Shown: one piece after another, positions 40,251-49,777 of the stretch
Numbering within the stretch: position 1 is the first letter of the stretch
Layout of the letters: each line of letters starts with the position of its first letter
Assembly: GCA_030696315.1 (NCBI GenBank)
Contig: JAUYSM010000041.1
Span: 1 to 64,000, forward strand
Direction of reading: 5' to 3'
DNA length: 64,000 bases
DNA from: Pseudohongiella sp.
GTDB lineage: Bacteria > Pseudomonadota > Gammaproteobacteria > Pseudomonadales > Pseudohongiellaceae
Notes under the pieces: generated by a model
What the model saw: the letters and a program-made list of their open reading frames with translations, nothing else
The model's database searches: none
What the model was told of the DNA's origin: nothing
Position numbers and translations under genes: made by a program

Positions 40251-41213
40251 ATGTGGCGAAGCTGCGTTCAGGGCAAGACCTTGCGCTTGTGTCTGATCGC
40301 AGCGTTAGTGCTGTTTGGCTTGCAAGCCTGCCTGTCGGCGCCCCAGACCCTGCACTTGCAGGCTCAGGCACCACAGAGCCTTGCATCGCCTGTGCTGCTG
40401 AGTGATGTTGGGTTTTTCCCGCAGGAAGATTTTCAATGTGGTCCTGCTGCGCTGGCAACTGTGCTGACCTTCAATCAGGTAGAGGTCACACCTGAGGAGC
40501 TGGTATCGCAGGTCTATATCCCTGCCCGGCGTGGTTCATTACAAATTGAAATGCTGGCAACGGCCCGCCGCTACGGCAGGCTGCCTTATGTGCTGTCGGG
40601 TACGCTGGAAAAACTGCTGATGGAGGTAGCCGCTGGTCAGCCGGTGCTGGTGATGCAAAATCTTGGGTTATCGCGTTGGCCACAGTGGCACTATGCCGTG
40701 GCGGTGGGATTTGATCTTGCAGAAAACACAATCACCTTGCGCTCGGGCACGCGCAAAGAGTACGTCATGCCAATGGCTGTATTTGAGCGAACCTGGGCAC
40801 GTGCCGGGCATTGGTCGGTTGTTGTCCTGCAGCCTGGACATATGCCGGTTGATGCTGATGAAGCCACGTATTTTCAGACGCTTGCTGATTTTGAGCTCAG
40901 TCATGCAGGCGCTTCTGCGCTGGCAGGGTGGCATGCGGGTGTGCAGCGCTGGCCTGGCAGTTCCCTGATGGCAATTGGTCTGAGCAATCAGCTCTACGCG
41001 CAGGGCCTGCAACAGGACGCCGCCAATGTGTTAATTGATTTTCTCACGCTTGAGACAGGCTCGGCCGTTGCCCATAACAACCTCGCGTGGTTGATGTTTG
41101 AACTGGGGGAGCCAGAACGGGCCATGACATATGCGCAGCGGGCTGCATTGCTGGATCCCGCATTTGCGCAGACGCCCATTGAGCTTCACTCAAAAATATC
41201 CAGCGGGAAATAA
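40251..41213 (+). CDS. PA2778 family C39-like cysteine peptidase lipoprotein
   Basis: This 320-residue lipoprotein has the lipobox LQAC at residue 27. A C39-like peptidase domain follows, with Cys63 in QEDFQCGPAALATVLTF and His147 in PQWHYAVAVGFD. A tetratricopeptide-like C-terminus includes VAHNNLAWLMFELGEPERAMTYAQRA. C39 peptidases usually cleave leader peptides, but this one lacks the ABC exporter and is membrane-anchored by lipid. Its strict pairing with the PA2779-type gene suggests that protein is a partner or substrate. Start 40251 follows the previous stop by 1 nt. It overlaps pldA by 28 nt at the 3' end. Confidence 0.82.
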   Translation: MWRSCVQGKTLRLCLIAALVLFGLQACLSAPQTLHLQAQAPQSLASPVLLSDVGFFPQEDFQCGPAALATVLTFNQVEVTPEELVSQVYIPARRGSLQIEMLATARRYGRLPYVLSGTLEKLLMEVAAGQPVLVMQNLGLSRWPQWHYAVAVGFDLAENTITLRSGTRKEYVMPMAVFERTWARAGHWSVVVLQPGHMPVDADEATYFQTLADFELSHAGASALAGWHAGVQRWPGSSLMAIGLSNQLYAQGLQQDAANVLIDFLTLETGSAVAHNNLAWLMFELGEPERAMTYAQRAALLDPAFAQTPIELHSKISSGK

Positions 41214-42157
41214 AACCCGGCGCGCAGGCTTCTGCTCTTTTGTTTATAGCTGATCAATGCCTCGCCATACCCGTCCTGGTACTGAATAAAAAATGCACCA
41301 TTGACGTTAGGGCGTCGGTAATAAATGTCAAAAGCATAACTCCAGGTTTCAACCCGACTGCCCCGCATGAATCGCCAACGCAGGTTGGTGCGGTCGTTGG
41401 GCCGGAACATCACGCTGAGCATGCCGTTGCCCAGATAATCACGAATATCATCATTGGTCAGATCAGTCCGTAAGATATTCCAGACTTTGAGACCGACGCT
41501 GAGTTGAGGCAGCAGTTCCACCTCTTTTTGTACGTAGCTTCTGTCCCAGCTGCGTGAGTAAATACCGGCCTGACCATTGGATTGATGCTCAAACCCGATG
41601 ATATCCACAAACGGGAATTTGCCCAGTAGCGGGCGCTTGGGCTGATCAAATAACCAATAAATTTCCGGGTTGTAATTGTGCTCACTGAAAGGCGCTGACT
41701 CTTCAGCGATGTTCCACCACGACTTCTGTGAGTAACCAATATGTAAAGGCGCGAGAAACTGGAAGTCGCGACGACCTTCAAACAGGCTGAATGTCAGCCC
41801 CAGCTCAAACTTGGTGTCCAACGTCTCTCCACTGAACGGCTGGCTGCTATCGTCCATTTCCATGCGGCCGAAAACCAGATAGTTGTCTTTGTAGGGACGG
41901 AAGAATCGCAGGGGTGGCCTGGGCGTAGTCTCGGCTACGGGGCTGAGCTCAGACTGGCACTGTGCCCTGAGTTCAGCGATGGTGGTTTGTTGATTCAGTG
42001 GATCCAGCACGCGCTCCTGCAGACATTGGTTTAAGTCTTCCGCAGGAATAGGCTGTTGGGCAAGAGCCGACGTGTTGCTCAAGAGCGCTGGCAGGGCCAG
42101 AAACCAAGGCCAACATATGAAGATCTGTGATTTTTTGAACAAGGACTTGAGTCTCAC
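41186..42157 (-). CDS. pldA: Outer-membrane phospholipase A
   Basis: OMPLA hydrolyses phospholipids that reach the outer leaflet of the outer membrane. The 323-residue protein has a signal peptide (~1-33) and alternating beta-barrel strands from about residue 90 to the end, closing with SLRAGFYFPLDIFE. The active site EHQSNGQAGIYSRSWDRSY contains His191 and Ser193. The third triad position, Asn in E. coli, is Asp205 here. N-terminal residues 34-80 contain two cysteines and are variable. It is convergent with the PA2778-type gene. Confidence 0.9.
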   Translation of the reverse strand: MRLKSLFKKSQIFICWPWFLALPALLSNTSALAQQPIPAEDLNQCLQERVLDPLNQQTTIAELRAQCQSELSPVAETTPRPPLRFFRPYKDNYLVFGRMEMDDSSQPFSGETLDTKFELGLTFSLFEGRRDFQFLAPLHIGYSQKSWWNIAEESAPFSEHNYNPEIYWLFDQPKRPLLGKFPFVDIIGFEHQSNGQAGIYSRSWDRSYVQKEVELLPQLSVGLKVWNILRTDLTNDDIRDYLGNGMLSVMFRPNDRTNLRWRFMRGSRVETWSYAFDIYYRRPNVNGAFFIQYQDGYGEALISYKQKSRSLRAGFYFPLDIFE

Positions 42158-42231
42158 AAAAATAATGCGGCATTCTAGATAAAATGATGTTAAAACCCAA
42201 CCGCAAAGTAACTGCCTGCAAGGTGTCTGTC

Positions 42232-43794
42232 ATGACAACACGATTCAAAGCTCTGTGCCTTTCCCTGTTGACGGTGTTCACAACACCGGTGCTCGCTCAA
42301 GACAACGTACCACAGGCAAACACGGCACAAGGCAAGCTCATTGGTGAGTACTCCAGTCGCAATAGCCGGGTGTCGGTTTTTAAAGGTATCCCCTTTGCAG
42401 CGCCGCCAGTGGGGCAGGCGCGTTGGACACCACCCCAACCGGCACCGGGCTGGGCAGGCGAGCGACTGGCCACTGATTTTGGGCCGGATTGTATGCAACA
42501 GCCTTATCCGGAAGGCTCGTTTTTTTACCGACCGGCACGTGTCAGCAGTGAAGATTGTCTGTACCTGAACGTGTGGACAGCCGCCGAAGAAAATGCCAAC
42601 AAGCCGGTGATGGTGTGGTTTCATGGCGGCGCACTGACGCGCGGGTCGGGGGCAATTGATACCTATGATGGCAGCGAGCTGGCTTTAAAAGATGTGGTGT
42701 TGGTGACGGTCAATTACCGTCTGGGGGTGTTTGGTTATTTTGCGCATCCGGAATTGATTGCCGAGTCGCCCAATTTTTCAGCTGGAAATTATGGCATTCT
42801 GGATCAGATACAATCGCTGCGCTGGGTACAGGAAAATATTCGTGCCTTTGGTGGAGACCCGTCTAACGTCACTATTTTTGGAGAGTCAGCAGGCGCCTGG
42901 AGTGTGCACTTTCTGACCGCCAGCCCACTTGCTAGCGGGTTGTTTCATAAAGCGATTGCACAAAGTGGCGCCCGTATGGACACCCGGGTTGCCCTGGATC
43001 AGCAAACCTCGGCGGGGGCGTCAGCCAGTTCATCCGGCACACGATTGGCCGAGCTGATGGGTGCTGCCGATCTGGCGGCCATGCGCGCCCTGCCAGCGCG
43101 TCAGTTAATGGATGCCGCAGCAGATCACAGCTTTCGTACCGATGGCATTGTGGATGGCTGGGTGTTGCCTGAACAGCCGTTTGTGCAGTTCTCTGAGGGG
43201 CGCCAGAACCCGGTGCCGATTCTGGTGGGTTTTAATGCTGAAGAAGGCACAACGCTGGGTGCAGGCTCCAGTCTTCCCGGCACGGCAGCCGCTTATGAAG
43301 AGCGGGTCAATTCGATTTATGGTGATCTGGCGGACATGGTGCTGGAAGTCTATCCCTCGACCGACATTCGCAAATCCAGTCTTGATAGCTTCCGCGATTC
43401 GACCTTTGGCTGGCATATGGTGACTTGGGCCAATTTGACCCGGCATGTTCAACAGCCTGCATTCCTGTATTTTTTTACGCACCGTCCGCCCGGGCCCATG
43501 GCGCAGGAGCTGGGTGCTTATCATGCGTCGGAAATTGCCTACGCATTTAACACGGTCCATACCTTGAGGAATCAGCCAACCGCCATCGATTACCGGCTGG
43601 GTGACATCATGTCGGACTACTGGGTTAATTTTGCTCACACCGGCGTGCCGTCTGCACCGGGTCAGCCTGAGTGGAAACCATACAGTAATGCCGAGCGCAA
43701 TTATTTACTGTTTGGTGCACAGGTCAGTGCCGAACAGAATTTGCTGCCCGATAACTGGTCGCTGTTTGACCGAGTGATGGATCGTCGTCGTTAA
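42232..43794 (+). CDS. Exported type-B carboxylesterase
   Basis: This 520-residue alpha/beta hydrolase has a signal peptide ending PVLAQ (~23). Type-B signatures are SVFKGIPFAAPPVGQARW, EDCLYLNVW and WFHGGALTRGSG (oxyanion hole). The nucleophile is Ser219 in FGESAGAWSV, with Glu in GFNAEEGT (~337) and His431 in YHASEIAYAF. It would hydrolyse esters in the periplasm or outside; the natural substrate is unknown. ATG 42232 has AAGG upstream; earlier in-frame ATGs lack it. It shares 4 nt with the opposing LysR gene. Confidence 0.9.
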   Translation: MTTRFKALCLSLLTVFTTPVLAQDNVPQANTAQGKLIGEYSSRNSRVSVFKGIPFAAPPVGQARWTPPQPAPGWAGERLATDFGPDCMQQPYPEGSFFYRPARVSSEDCLYLNVWTAAEENANKPVMVWFHGGALTRGSGAIDTYDGSELALKDVVLVTVNYRLGVFGYFAHPELIAESPNFSAGNYGILDQIQSLRWVQENIRAFGGDPSNVTIFGESAGAWSVHFLTASPLASGLFHKAIAQSGARMDTRVALDQQTSAGASASSSGTRLAELMGAADLAAMRALPARQLMDAAADHSFRTDGIVDGWVLPEQPFVQFSEGRQNPVPILVGFNAEEGTTLGAGSSLPGTAAAYEERVNSIYGDLADMVLEVYPSTDIRKSSLDSFRDSTFGWHMVTWANLTRHVQQPAFLYFFTHRPPGPMAQELGAYHASEIAYAFNTVHTLRNQPTAIDYRLGDIMSDYWVNFAHTGVPSAPGQPEWKPYSNAERNYLLFGAQVSAEQNLLPDNWSLFDRVMDRRR

Positions 43795-44693
43795 GCATGG
43801 TTTTTAAAATGTGCGCGTAACAGTTGGGCCAGCGCAGACGCTGCTGGCCCGACACAATCTCCCGAGGCGGACATCATCAGGTACATGGGCAGACGGCGTT
43901 CCGCGCCCAGACTCAAGGGGAGTTCCTTCAAAGTGCCTGCCTCCAACTCCTTTTTTACCCAGTCATAAGGCATAAAACCAAACGCCAGGCCGGCCTTGAG
44001 CACCTTCAGACTGGTGCTGAAGTGACTGACAGTCCAGCGTTGTTCGGAGCCCAGCCAGCCAGCATCCTGCACGCGTCGATGCCCGCTGTCCCGGATGACA
44101 ACCTGACGCCAGCTTCTGAGTTCAAAGTCATTGATGCCAGCCTCCGAAGGCGATAAAAACAAGGGGTGGTGGGGGTGTGCTACCGCAATCATTCTGATCA
44201 CATTCAAGGGCACGCCGATGTGCCCGACCGGCACCTGGTTGCCGATCACAATATCCGCTTTTTTCTCCAGCAAGGCTTCTTCTGTACCCGAGAGCTGTGT
44301 TTCCAGCACGCGCAGTCGCGTCATCGGAAACATTTGCGAAAAACTGTCCAGCACCGGGATCAGTTGCCCGGGTTCCATCAGGCCATCCACGGCAATGATC
44401 ACTTCCGGTTCAATACCTTTGGCCAGTTGCGAGGCGGTATGTTCGGCAGCAAGGGCCTGCTGCAATAATTCAGTGGCGCGCCGGTACATGACTTTGCCTT
44501 CTTCGGTCAGCACGGCTTTTCGTCCTGACAATTCAAGTACAGGACTCGGTAGTTGTTCATTCAGTTTGGAAATGGCATAACTGACGCTGGACTGACTTTT
44601 ATTGAGCGCCTCGGCGGCGCGCGCAAAGCTGCCTTCGTCGACAACCGCTTTAAACGCTGCCCACTGTTCAAGACTGATACGAGGCGATTTCAA
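43791..44693 (-). CDS. LysR-family transcriptional regulator
   Basis: The protein has an N-terminal winged helix-turn-helix, seen in EGSFARAAEALNKSQSSVSYAISKLNEQL, and a ~200-residue effector domain. TTG at 44693 with GGGAG upstream gives MKSPRISLEQWAAFKAV and 300 residues, the usual LysR length. A TTG at 44753 would add 20 residues. It diverges from a pirin gene, a common pairing, and by the usual LysR rule may regulate it. The intergenic region contains TTATTGC twice, 22 bp apart (44760 and 44782), a possible binding phase of two helical turns. Confidence 0.88.
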   Translation of the reverse strand: MKSPRISLEQWAAFKAVVDEGSFARAAEALNKSQSSVSYAISKLNEQLPSPVLELSGRKAVLTEEGKVMYRRATELLQQALAAEHTASQLAKGIEPEVIIAVDGLMEPGQLIPVLDSFSQMFPMTRLRVLETQLSGTEEALLEKKADIVIGNQVPVGHIGVPLNVIRMIAVAHPHHPLFLSPSEAGINDFELRSWRQVVIRDSGHRRVQDAGWLGSEQRWTVSHFSTSLKVLKAGLAFGFMPYDWVKKELEAGTLKELPLSLGAERRLPMYLMMSASGDCVGPAASALAQLLRAHFKNHA

Positions 44694-44823
44694 GTGCTTT
44701 ATGCTCCCTGCGCGTATTTGCGCGGCAACTGTTCGGAAAATCTGATCAATCAAAGCATGTTATTGCATCATGATATCTGATTTATTGCTTAGAATGGCAG
44801 TATTAAACTTAGAGGTTAACAAC

Positions 44824-45690
44824 ATGAATATCAAATCAGTCGAAGAAATCATCAATGCCCGCCCCTCGTCAGACGGAGACGGCGTCAAGTTGTTGCGCGT
44901 GTTTGGCGGCAGCGGCGATCCGGCGCGCTTTGATCCGTTCCTGATGATGGATGAGTTTGGCTCGTTTGATCCCAATGACTACATTGGCGGATTCCCGCCA
45001 CATCCACATCGAGGTTTTGAGACCATCACCTACATGCTGGAAGGCAGGATGGAACACCAGGATCACATGGGTAATGTCGGTGACCTCAAAAGTGGCGATG
45101 TACAGTGGATGACGGCCGGGTCGGGCATTATTCATTCCGAAATGCCCAAGCAGACGCAAGGGCGTATGCGCGGCTTTCAGGTCTGGCTGAACCTGCCTGC
45201 CTACAGCAAAATGCAATCACCAGCGTACAGCGATATCCCTTCATCACGCATTCCGGTCATTCACATCAACGATGTCACGGCCAAACTGATTGCCGGTTCT
45301 TCCCGACTTGATGAGCACTTGCTTGAGGGGACTGTGAGTCGGCCCGATACCGAGCCTGTGTATCTGGATCTGGTGTTTTCTGAAGCGCTTGCCTCACATG
45401 ACATCTCGCTGGTCGCTGGCACCACCACGTTGATCTATGTTTACGAGGGCAGTGTTGTCCTGGGTGATGCCGGGACTTCAGTCAAACGTGGCCAGTTGGC
45501 GCGATTGCAGCGAACCGGCGACACTGTGCGCATTACGCCTCAGGCGCCTGACACGCGCGTGGTGTTGCTATCTGGTAACCCCCTGCGCGAACCTATCGTG
45601 CAATATGGCCCGTTTGTCATGAACACACGCCAGGAGATAGAACAGGCGCTGGATGATTACAAGCGGGGCGTATTGGCAACCCGCTTCTAA
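44824..45690 (+). CDS. Pirin family protein
   Basis: Pirins are cupin-fold proteins; some are quercetin 2,3-dioxygenases, others redox-sensitive regulators. The 288-residue product has the iron-site pattern FPPHPHRGFETITYMLEG with His residues, then QWMTAGSGIIHSEMP with His and Glu, and the second cupin barrel (IYVYEGSVVLG). ATG 44824 follows GAGG; an earlier ATG at 44770 overlaps the promoter region and is unlikely. It is transcribed away from the LysR regulator. Confidence 0.92.
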   Translation: MNIKSVEEIINARPSSDGDGVKLLRVFGGSGDPARFDPFLMMDEFGSFDPNDYIGGFPPHPHRGFETITYMLEGRMEHQDHMGNVGDLKSGDVQWMTAGSGIIHSEMPKQTQGRMRGFQVWLNLPAYSKMQSPAYSDIPSSRIPVIHINDVTAKLIAGSSRLDEHLLEGTVSRPDTEPVYLDLVFSEALASHDISLVAGTTTLIYVYEGSVVLGDAGTSVKRGQLARLQRTGDTVRITPQAPDTRVVLLSGNPLREPIVQYGPFVMNTRQEIEQALDDYKRGVLATRF

Positions 45691-45692
45691 AA

Positions 45693-45738
45693 ATTCCATA
45701 AAGGAATATAGATAGTATTAAATATTCTTTAATGGAAT
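45693..45738. promoter_or_regulatory. Paired dyads between pirin and the SLC13-type gene
   Basis: ATTCCATAAAGGAATAT (45693-45709) and ATATTCTTTAATGGAAT (45722-45738) are near-complementary 17-mers 12 nt apart, and each is itself a short dyad (TTCC-N5-GGAA type). The pair could form a hairpin after the pirin gene or serve as a double operator 51 nt before the permease start. Confidence 0.4.
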
Positions 45739-45788
45739 AAGTGAGTCGTGATTATACTTGCGCACTCTGAATTTGAGCGGGCAAGGAC

Positions 45789-47561
45789 ATGGATTGGCAG
45801 GCGTGGTTATCACTGGGACTGACGGTGGGTGTGTTAGCGGTGTTGATCACAACACGACTGGCGCCCCACGTGGTATTGATGGCGGCTCTGACCTTGCTCA
45901 GTGTTGCGGGTGTGTTAAGTCCTTCCGAGGCCTTATCCGGGTTTGCCAATAGCGGCTTGATCACGGTCGCTGCGATGTTTGCGGTGGCCGCGGGCCTGCA
46001 TGCCTCTGGTGGTATTGATTTGCTGGTGAATCGATTGTTGGGCAAACCAGTAACCACACGATCGGCGATTATCCGCTTGTTGCTGCCCGTTTTGCCGCTC
46101 AGCGCATTTCTGAATAACACCCCGGTTGTTGCCACCATGATCCCCGCCATCAACGCGTGGTCACGCAAGATCGGAATCGCGCCGTCACGTTTGCTGATTC
46201 CCTTAAGTTACGGCTCTATCCTTGGCGGAACCATTACCATGATAGGCACCAGCACCAACCTAGTGGTTGCAGGTCAGTACGAGGCCATCACCGGTCGTGC
46301 CGATTTCAGCATTTTCTCAATTACGGCGGTGGGCTTGACGGTCGCTGTTGTGGGTTCCGCCTTTATGGTGCTGGTGTTGCCACGGCTGTTGCCGGATCGC
46401 AGCACACGCAAACCCTTCGCCAATATGCGTGAGTTTACGGTCGAGGTGGCAGTGGACCCCAATGGTCCGCTGGTGGGCTTGACGGTAGAGCAGGCAGGCT
46501 TGAGAAATCTGGAAAGGCTTTACCTGGTGGAAATCAGTCGCGGGAACAGTGTTGTCACGGCCGCCCCCTCCGAAGAGCGTCTGCAGGCCGCTGATCGCCT
46601 GGTGTTTGCCGGTGAAACCGATGCCATCACGGATCTGCTGCGGATTAACGGACTGACAGCATCCATGGGCAACGCCACACCCTTGATGGAAGATCGGGCA
46701 GAGCGTCGTCTGGTGGAAGTGGTGGTCTCGCAATCCTGCGCCGCCATTGGAGAAACCGTTCGCAGCTCAAAATTTCATGATCGCTACGGTGCCATTGTAT
46801 TGGCACTGGCCAGAAACGGTGAGCGAATCGAGGGCAATCTCGGCAATATCATTATCCAGCCTGGGGACACCATGCTGCTTGAAGCACGCCCTGCGTTTGT
46901 ATCGCGTCAGCGCTACAACAAGGACTTTCTGGTCGTCAACGATCTGGAAAAAGAAGCGCCTCGGCATGAAAAGGCTATGTTGGCCTGGGTTATTCTCGGC
47001 GCTGCGGTGTTGGCGGCCGGTATTGGTTTTATCAGTATGTTGAATGCAGCATTGCTGGCGGTGGGTGCCATGATGCTGACCGGATGCCTGAGCGTCAGTC
47101 AGGCTGAAAAGAGTCTGGATATGCCGGTTTTGATTACTATTGCCGCGTCGTTTGCATTGGGTGCGGCACTGGAAAAAACCGGTGTGGCGGCCACGCTGGC
47201 AGAAAACCTGGTGGCCATGAGTGGCGGTCGTCCGTGGTTGTTACTGGTGTTGATTTACACGGCTGTGACTCTACTGACCGAAACCATTACCAACAACGCA
47301 GCAGCGGTGATTATGGTGCCTCTGGCTTTAGCGATCACTCAACAGGCTGGTTTGAATCCCGAACCCTTTATGCTGGCCATCATGATTGCCGCATCTGCCA
47401 GTTTTGCAACGCCATTGGGATATCAGACCAATTTGATGGTGTATGGTCCGGGCGGATATCGTTTCAGTGATTTTCTGCGTGCGGGCATACCCATGAATAT
47501 TGTGGTGGGTGTGACCGCCGTCATTACCTTGTTGCTGCTGTATCCACTCGCTGACGCTTAG
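45789..47561 (+). CDS. SLC13-type permease with two TrkA-C (RCK_C) domains
   Basis: This 590-residue inner-membrane transporter belongs to the ArsB/NhaD-DASS group. Two membrane halves carry the signatures FLNNTPVVATMIPAI/GTSTNLVVAG and ITNNAAAVIMVPLAL/GYQTNLMVYGPGGY. Between them lie two cytoplasmic TrkA-C domains (~205-295 and ~305-385). Members of this group move sulfate, dicarboxylates or related anions with sodium; substrate cannot be assigned. AAGGAC precedes the ATG. Confidence 0.88.
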   Translation: MDWQAWLSLGLTVGVLAVLITTRLAPHVVLMAALTLLSVAGVLSPSEALSGFANSGLITVAAMFAVAAGLHASGGIDLLVNRLLGKPVTTRSAIIRLLLPVLPLSAFLNNTPVVATMIPAINAWSRKIGIAPSRLLIPLSYGSILGGTITMIGTSTNLVVAGQYEAITGRADFSIFSITAVGLTVAVVGSAFMVLVLPRLLPDRSTRKPFANMREFTVEVAVDPNGPLVGLTVEQAGLRNLERLYLVEISRGNSVVTAAPSEERLQAADRLVFAGETDAITDLLRINGLTASMGNATPLMEDRAERRLVEVVVSQSCAAIGETVRSSKFHDRYGAIVLALARNGERIEGNLGNIIIQPGDTMLLEARPAFVSRQRYNKDFLVVNDLEKEAPRHEKAMLAWVILGAAVLAAGIGFISMLNAALLAVGAMMLTGCLSVSQAEKSLDMPVLITIAASFALGAALEKTGVAATLAENLVAMSGGRPWLLLVLIYTAVTLLTETITNNAAAVIMVPLALAITQQAGLNPEPFMLAIMIAASASFATPLGYQTNLMVYGPGGYRFSDFLRAGIPMNIVVGVTAVITLLLLYPLADA

Positions 47562-47608
47562 TTGTCAGCAAGTGGATGTCAGGTGTTCACGGTGTCAATC
47601 TGCCTTGA

Positions 47609-49729
47609 TCAGTCGGGCAAGCTGAACACATACACAGCGTTGCCAGTGCGCGGCGGTCTGAGTTCAGTGGCTACTGCATTGGGGACTTGTCGCGGACTGG
47701 TGCCGCCATTGGCGGCCGTCACGGCTATGTATTGTTTGCCGTCAATACTGAAGGTCAGCGGATGCCCTTGTACGGCCGTGCCCAGACGTGTCTGCCAGAG
47801 AATCTCGCCGGTTTCAACGTCAAATGCCCTGAAACGCCGGTCAAGATCGCCCACAAACGCCAGGTTACCGGCGGTTGATAATACGCCCGTGATAAATGAG
47901 GCGCGCTGTTCGTAACTCCACAGCTCGGTCAGCGTAGTGACATCGTACGCCGCCAGCTTGCCCATATTGCCATCGGTGTCCGGCATTTCGTAAAAACGCC
48001 GGTTAGAAGCCAGACCGCCTGAGCCTGGCACCAGTTCAACGGCGCGCGCGCGATTGTCGAGACAGGTCTGGCTGAGCGGTGCAATCAAGGAGCCAGTGGG
48101 TTGGTGGTAACTCATGGAGTGCCAGTTCTTTCCGCCCGCGCTGCTTGGGCATGCTGGAATCCACTCGTCCAGTTGTGCGTTGATGATGTCGTCGCGGTAG
48201 GTGACCGCACCGGTAACCGGATCGATGTGGGTAAATACGTTCTGGTACATGGTTTCGGTGAAACCCAGGAATTCGCCGGTTGCTCTGTCGTTCTTCCAGA
48301 GAATGCCGTGTTTACCAATCGATAACACCAGTTGCTTGCCGTCCTGATTGACCAGCACACGCTCGAATACTTCGTCCAGATCCAGTGCTTCACCGGGCAC
48401 ATGCTGGAAGTGCCAGACCAGTTTTCCGGTATCGATATCCAGAGCAATGGTGGCGTTTGTGTACAGGCCGGCGTCGTGAATCGACATGTGTCTGCTAGGC
48501 GGCGCCCAAGGTTTGGCTTGCGCAACACCCCAGTAAGTCAAGCGTAGTTCCGGGTCATAACTGCCGGTGATCCAGGTTTCACCGCCGGCACGGAACAGAT
48601 CATCAAGACCGCCCCAGGTATCGCCGCCGGGTTCACCGTTTTTGGCGATGGTATTAAATTGCCAGGCCAGCGCGCCGGTGTCGGCATCGTAGGCGCTGAC
48701 ATAACACTCTTCCGGGATGTAGCTGGCGCATCCTGCCAGTCCAACCACAATTTTATTGTCGGCAATCAACGGTCCACTGGAATTGGCAAAGCCCTTGCTG
48801 CTGTCAGCAATAATGGTTTCCCAGACTTGCTGTCCGGTGCGCGCATCCAGCGCAATCAGGCGGGCATCGGTAGTGGCCTGAATCACTTTGTCTTTGTACA
48901 AAGCAATGTTGCGCATGTCCTCGCCTGTAGCCGGGCCAGCCGCATGTTCCCAGATCAGTTCACCCGTGCGGGCATCCAGCGCCTGCACAACATTGCCGGG
49001 ATTTATCAGGTACATAATGCCTTTGGCAACAATAGGCGAAGGTTCCGAGTCGCCCTCATGCATGTTCCACACCCATTCAAGGCTGAGGTTCTTGACGTTG
49101 CTGCGGTTGACCTGATCAAGTCGGCTATAGCTCCAGGCCTGGGGGTTGCCGCGCCACATCAGCCAGTCTTCTGCAGCCGGACTGGTCATCTCGGCGGGCG
49201 TCAACGGCTGATAGTTTTCGATGTTCCCCGCGACAATGACACCAATGGGTGCCGGCGCAGCGGCCGTGCCGGATGCCGGGTTGGTGCTGCGAGGCAAATC
49301 TGCCAGGGTGGCCGTCGCGCCTGCCACCAACGGTGTTGCTCCGGCGCGCACACCATTGCTGCGTAGCATGTGGGCAGTGATGTTCAGAAAGTCGCCCGGC
49401 AACAGTTGTTGTGAACCGCCCGGTGGCATTGAGGTAGTGATCAGATTGATCAGCGAACCCAGATCGCGTCCGCCCCAGCGCGTTGCAAAGGCGGCGCCGC
49501 TCAACGCCGGCCCGCCTGTGCCACCGGCCATGGTGCGGCCATGACAGGCGGCACAATGCTGCTCATAAGCGCTGGCACCGGCGCTTGCCTGTTCTTCGGT
49601 GTAGGTGTTGACCTGGGGGAGTTGTGCCAGTGCCGGGGCGGCTGCACCCATCAAGCCGCTCGCGAGCAACAGCGTTGGCAGATGCTTACTGAAAAAGGTT
49701 TTGTTTGAGTGACATTTGTGTACTGGCAT
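47609..49729 (-). CDS. PQQ-type quinohaemoprotein dehydrogenase with N-terminal cytochrome c
   Basis: This 706-residue exported protein has a signal peptide ending APALA (~35) and an N-terminal cytochrome c domain, with haem motif CAACH at residues 59-63 and candidate Met ligand at 101 (TSMPPGG). A PQQ-type beta-propeller follows (~165-706) with repeated [12 protein letters not shown]-like blades. It would oxidise an alcohol or aldehyde in the periplasm and pass electrons to the haem. Known type II quinohaemoproteins carry the haem domain at the C-terminus, so this order is unusual. The cysteines in [12 protein letters not shown] may form the disulfide near PQQ. Divergent from the hybrid kinase gene. 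Confidence 0.85.
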   Translation of the reverse strand: MPVHKCHSNKTFFSKHLPTLLLASGLMGAAAPALAQLPQVNTYTEEQASAGASAYEQHCAACHGRTMAGGTGGPALSGAAFATRWGGRDLGSLINLITTSMPPGGSQQLLPGDFLNITAHMLRSNGVRAGATPLVAGATATLADLPRSTNPASGTAAAPAPIGVIVAGNIENYQPLTPAEMTSPAAEDWLMWRGNPQAWSYSRLDQVNRSNVKNLSLEWVWNMHEGDSEPSPIVAKGIMYLINPGNVVQALDARTGELIWEHAAGPATGEDMRNIALYKDKVIQATTDARLIALDARTGQQVWETIIADSSKGFANSSGPLIADNKIVVGLAGCASYIPEECYVSAYDADTGALAWQFNTIAKNGEPGGDTWGGLDDLFRAGGETWITGSYDPELRLTYWGVAQAKPWAPPSRHMSIHDAGLYTNATIALDIDTGKLVWHFQHVPGEALDLDEVFERVLVNQDGKQLVLSIGKHGILWKNDRATGEFLGFTETMYQNVFTHIDPVTGAVTYRDDIINAQLDEWIPACPSSAGGKNWHSMSYHQPTGSLIAPLSQTCLDNRARAVELVPGSGGLASNRRFYEMPDTDGNMGKLAAYDVTTLTELWSYEQRASFITGVLSTAGNLAFVGDLDRRFRAFDVETGEILWQTRLGTAVQGHPLTFSIDGKQYIAVTAANGGTSPRQVPNAVATELRPPRTGNAVYVFSLPD

Positions 49730-49777
49730 GATGTGATACACCTGTATTATTGTTGTGATTAACTCTAGCTGATTCCG

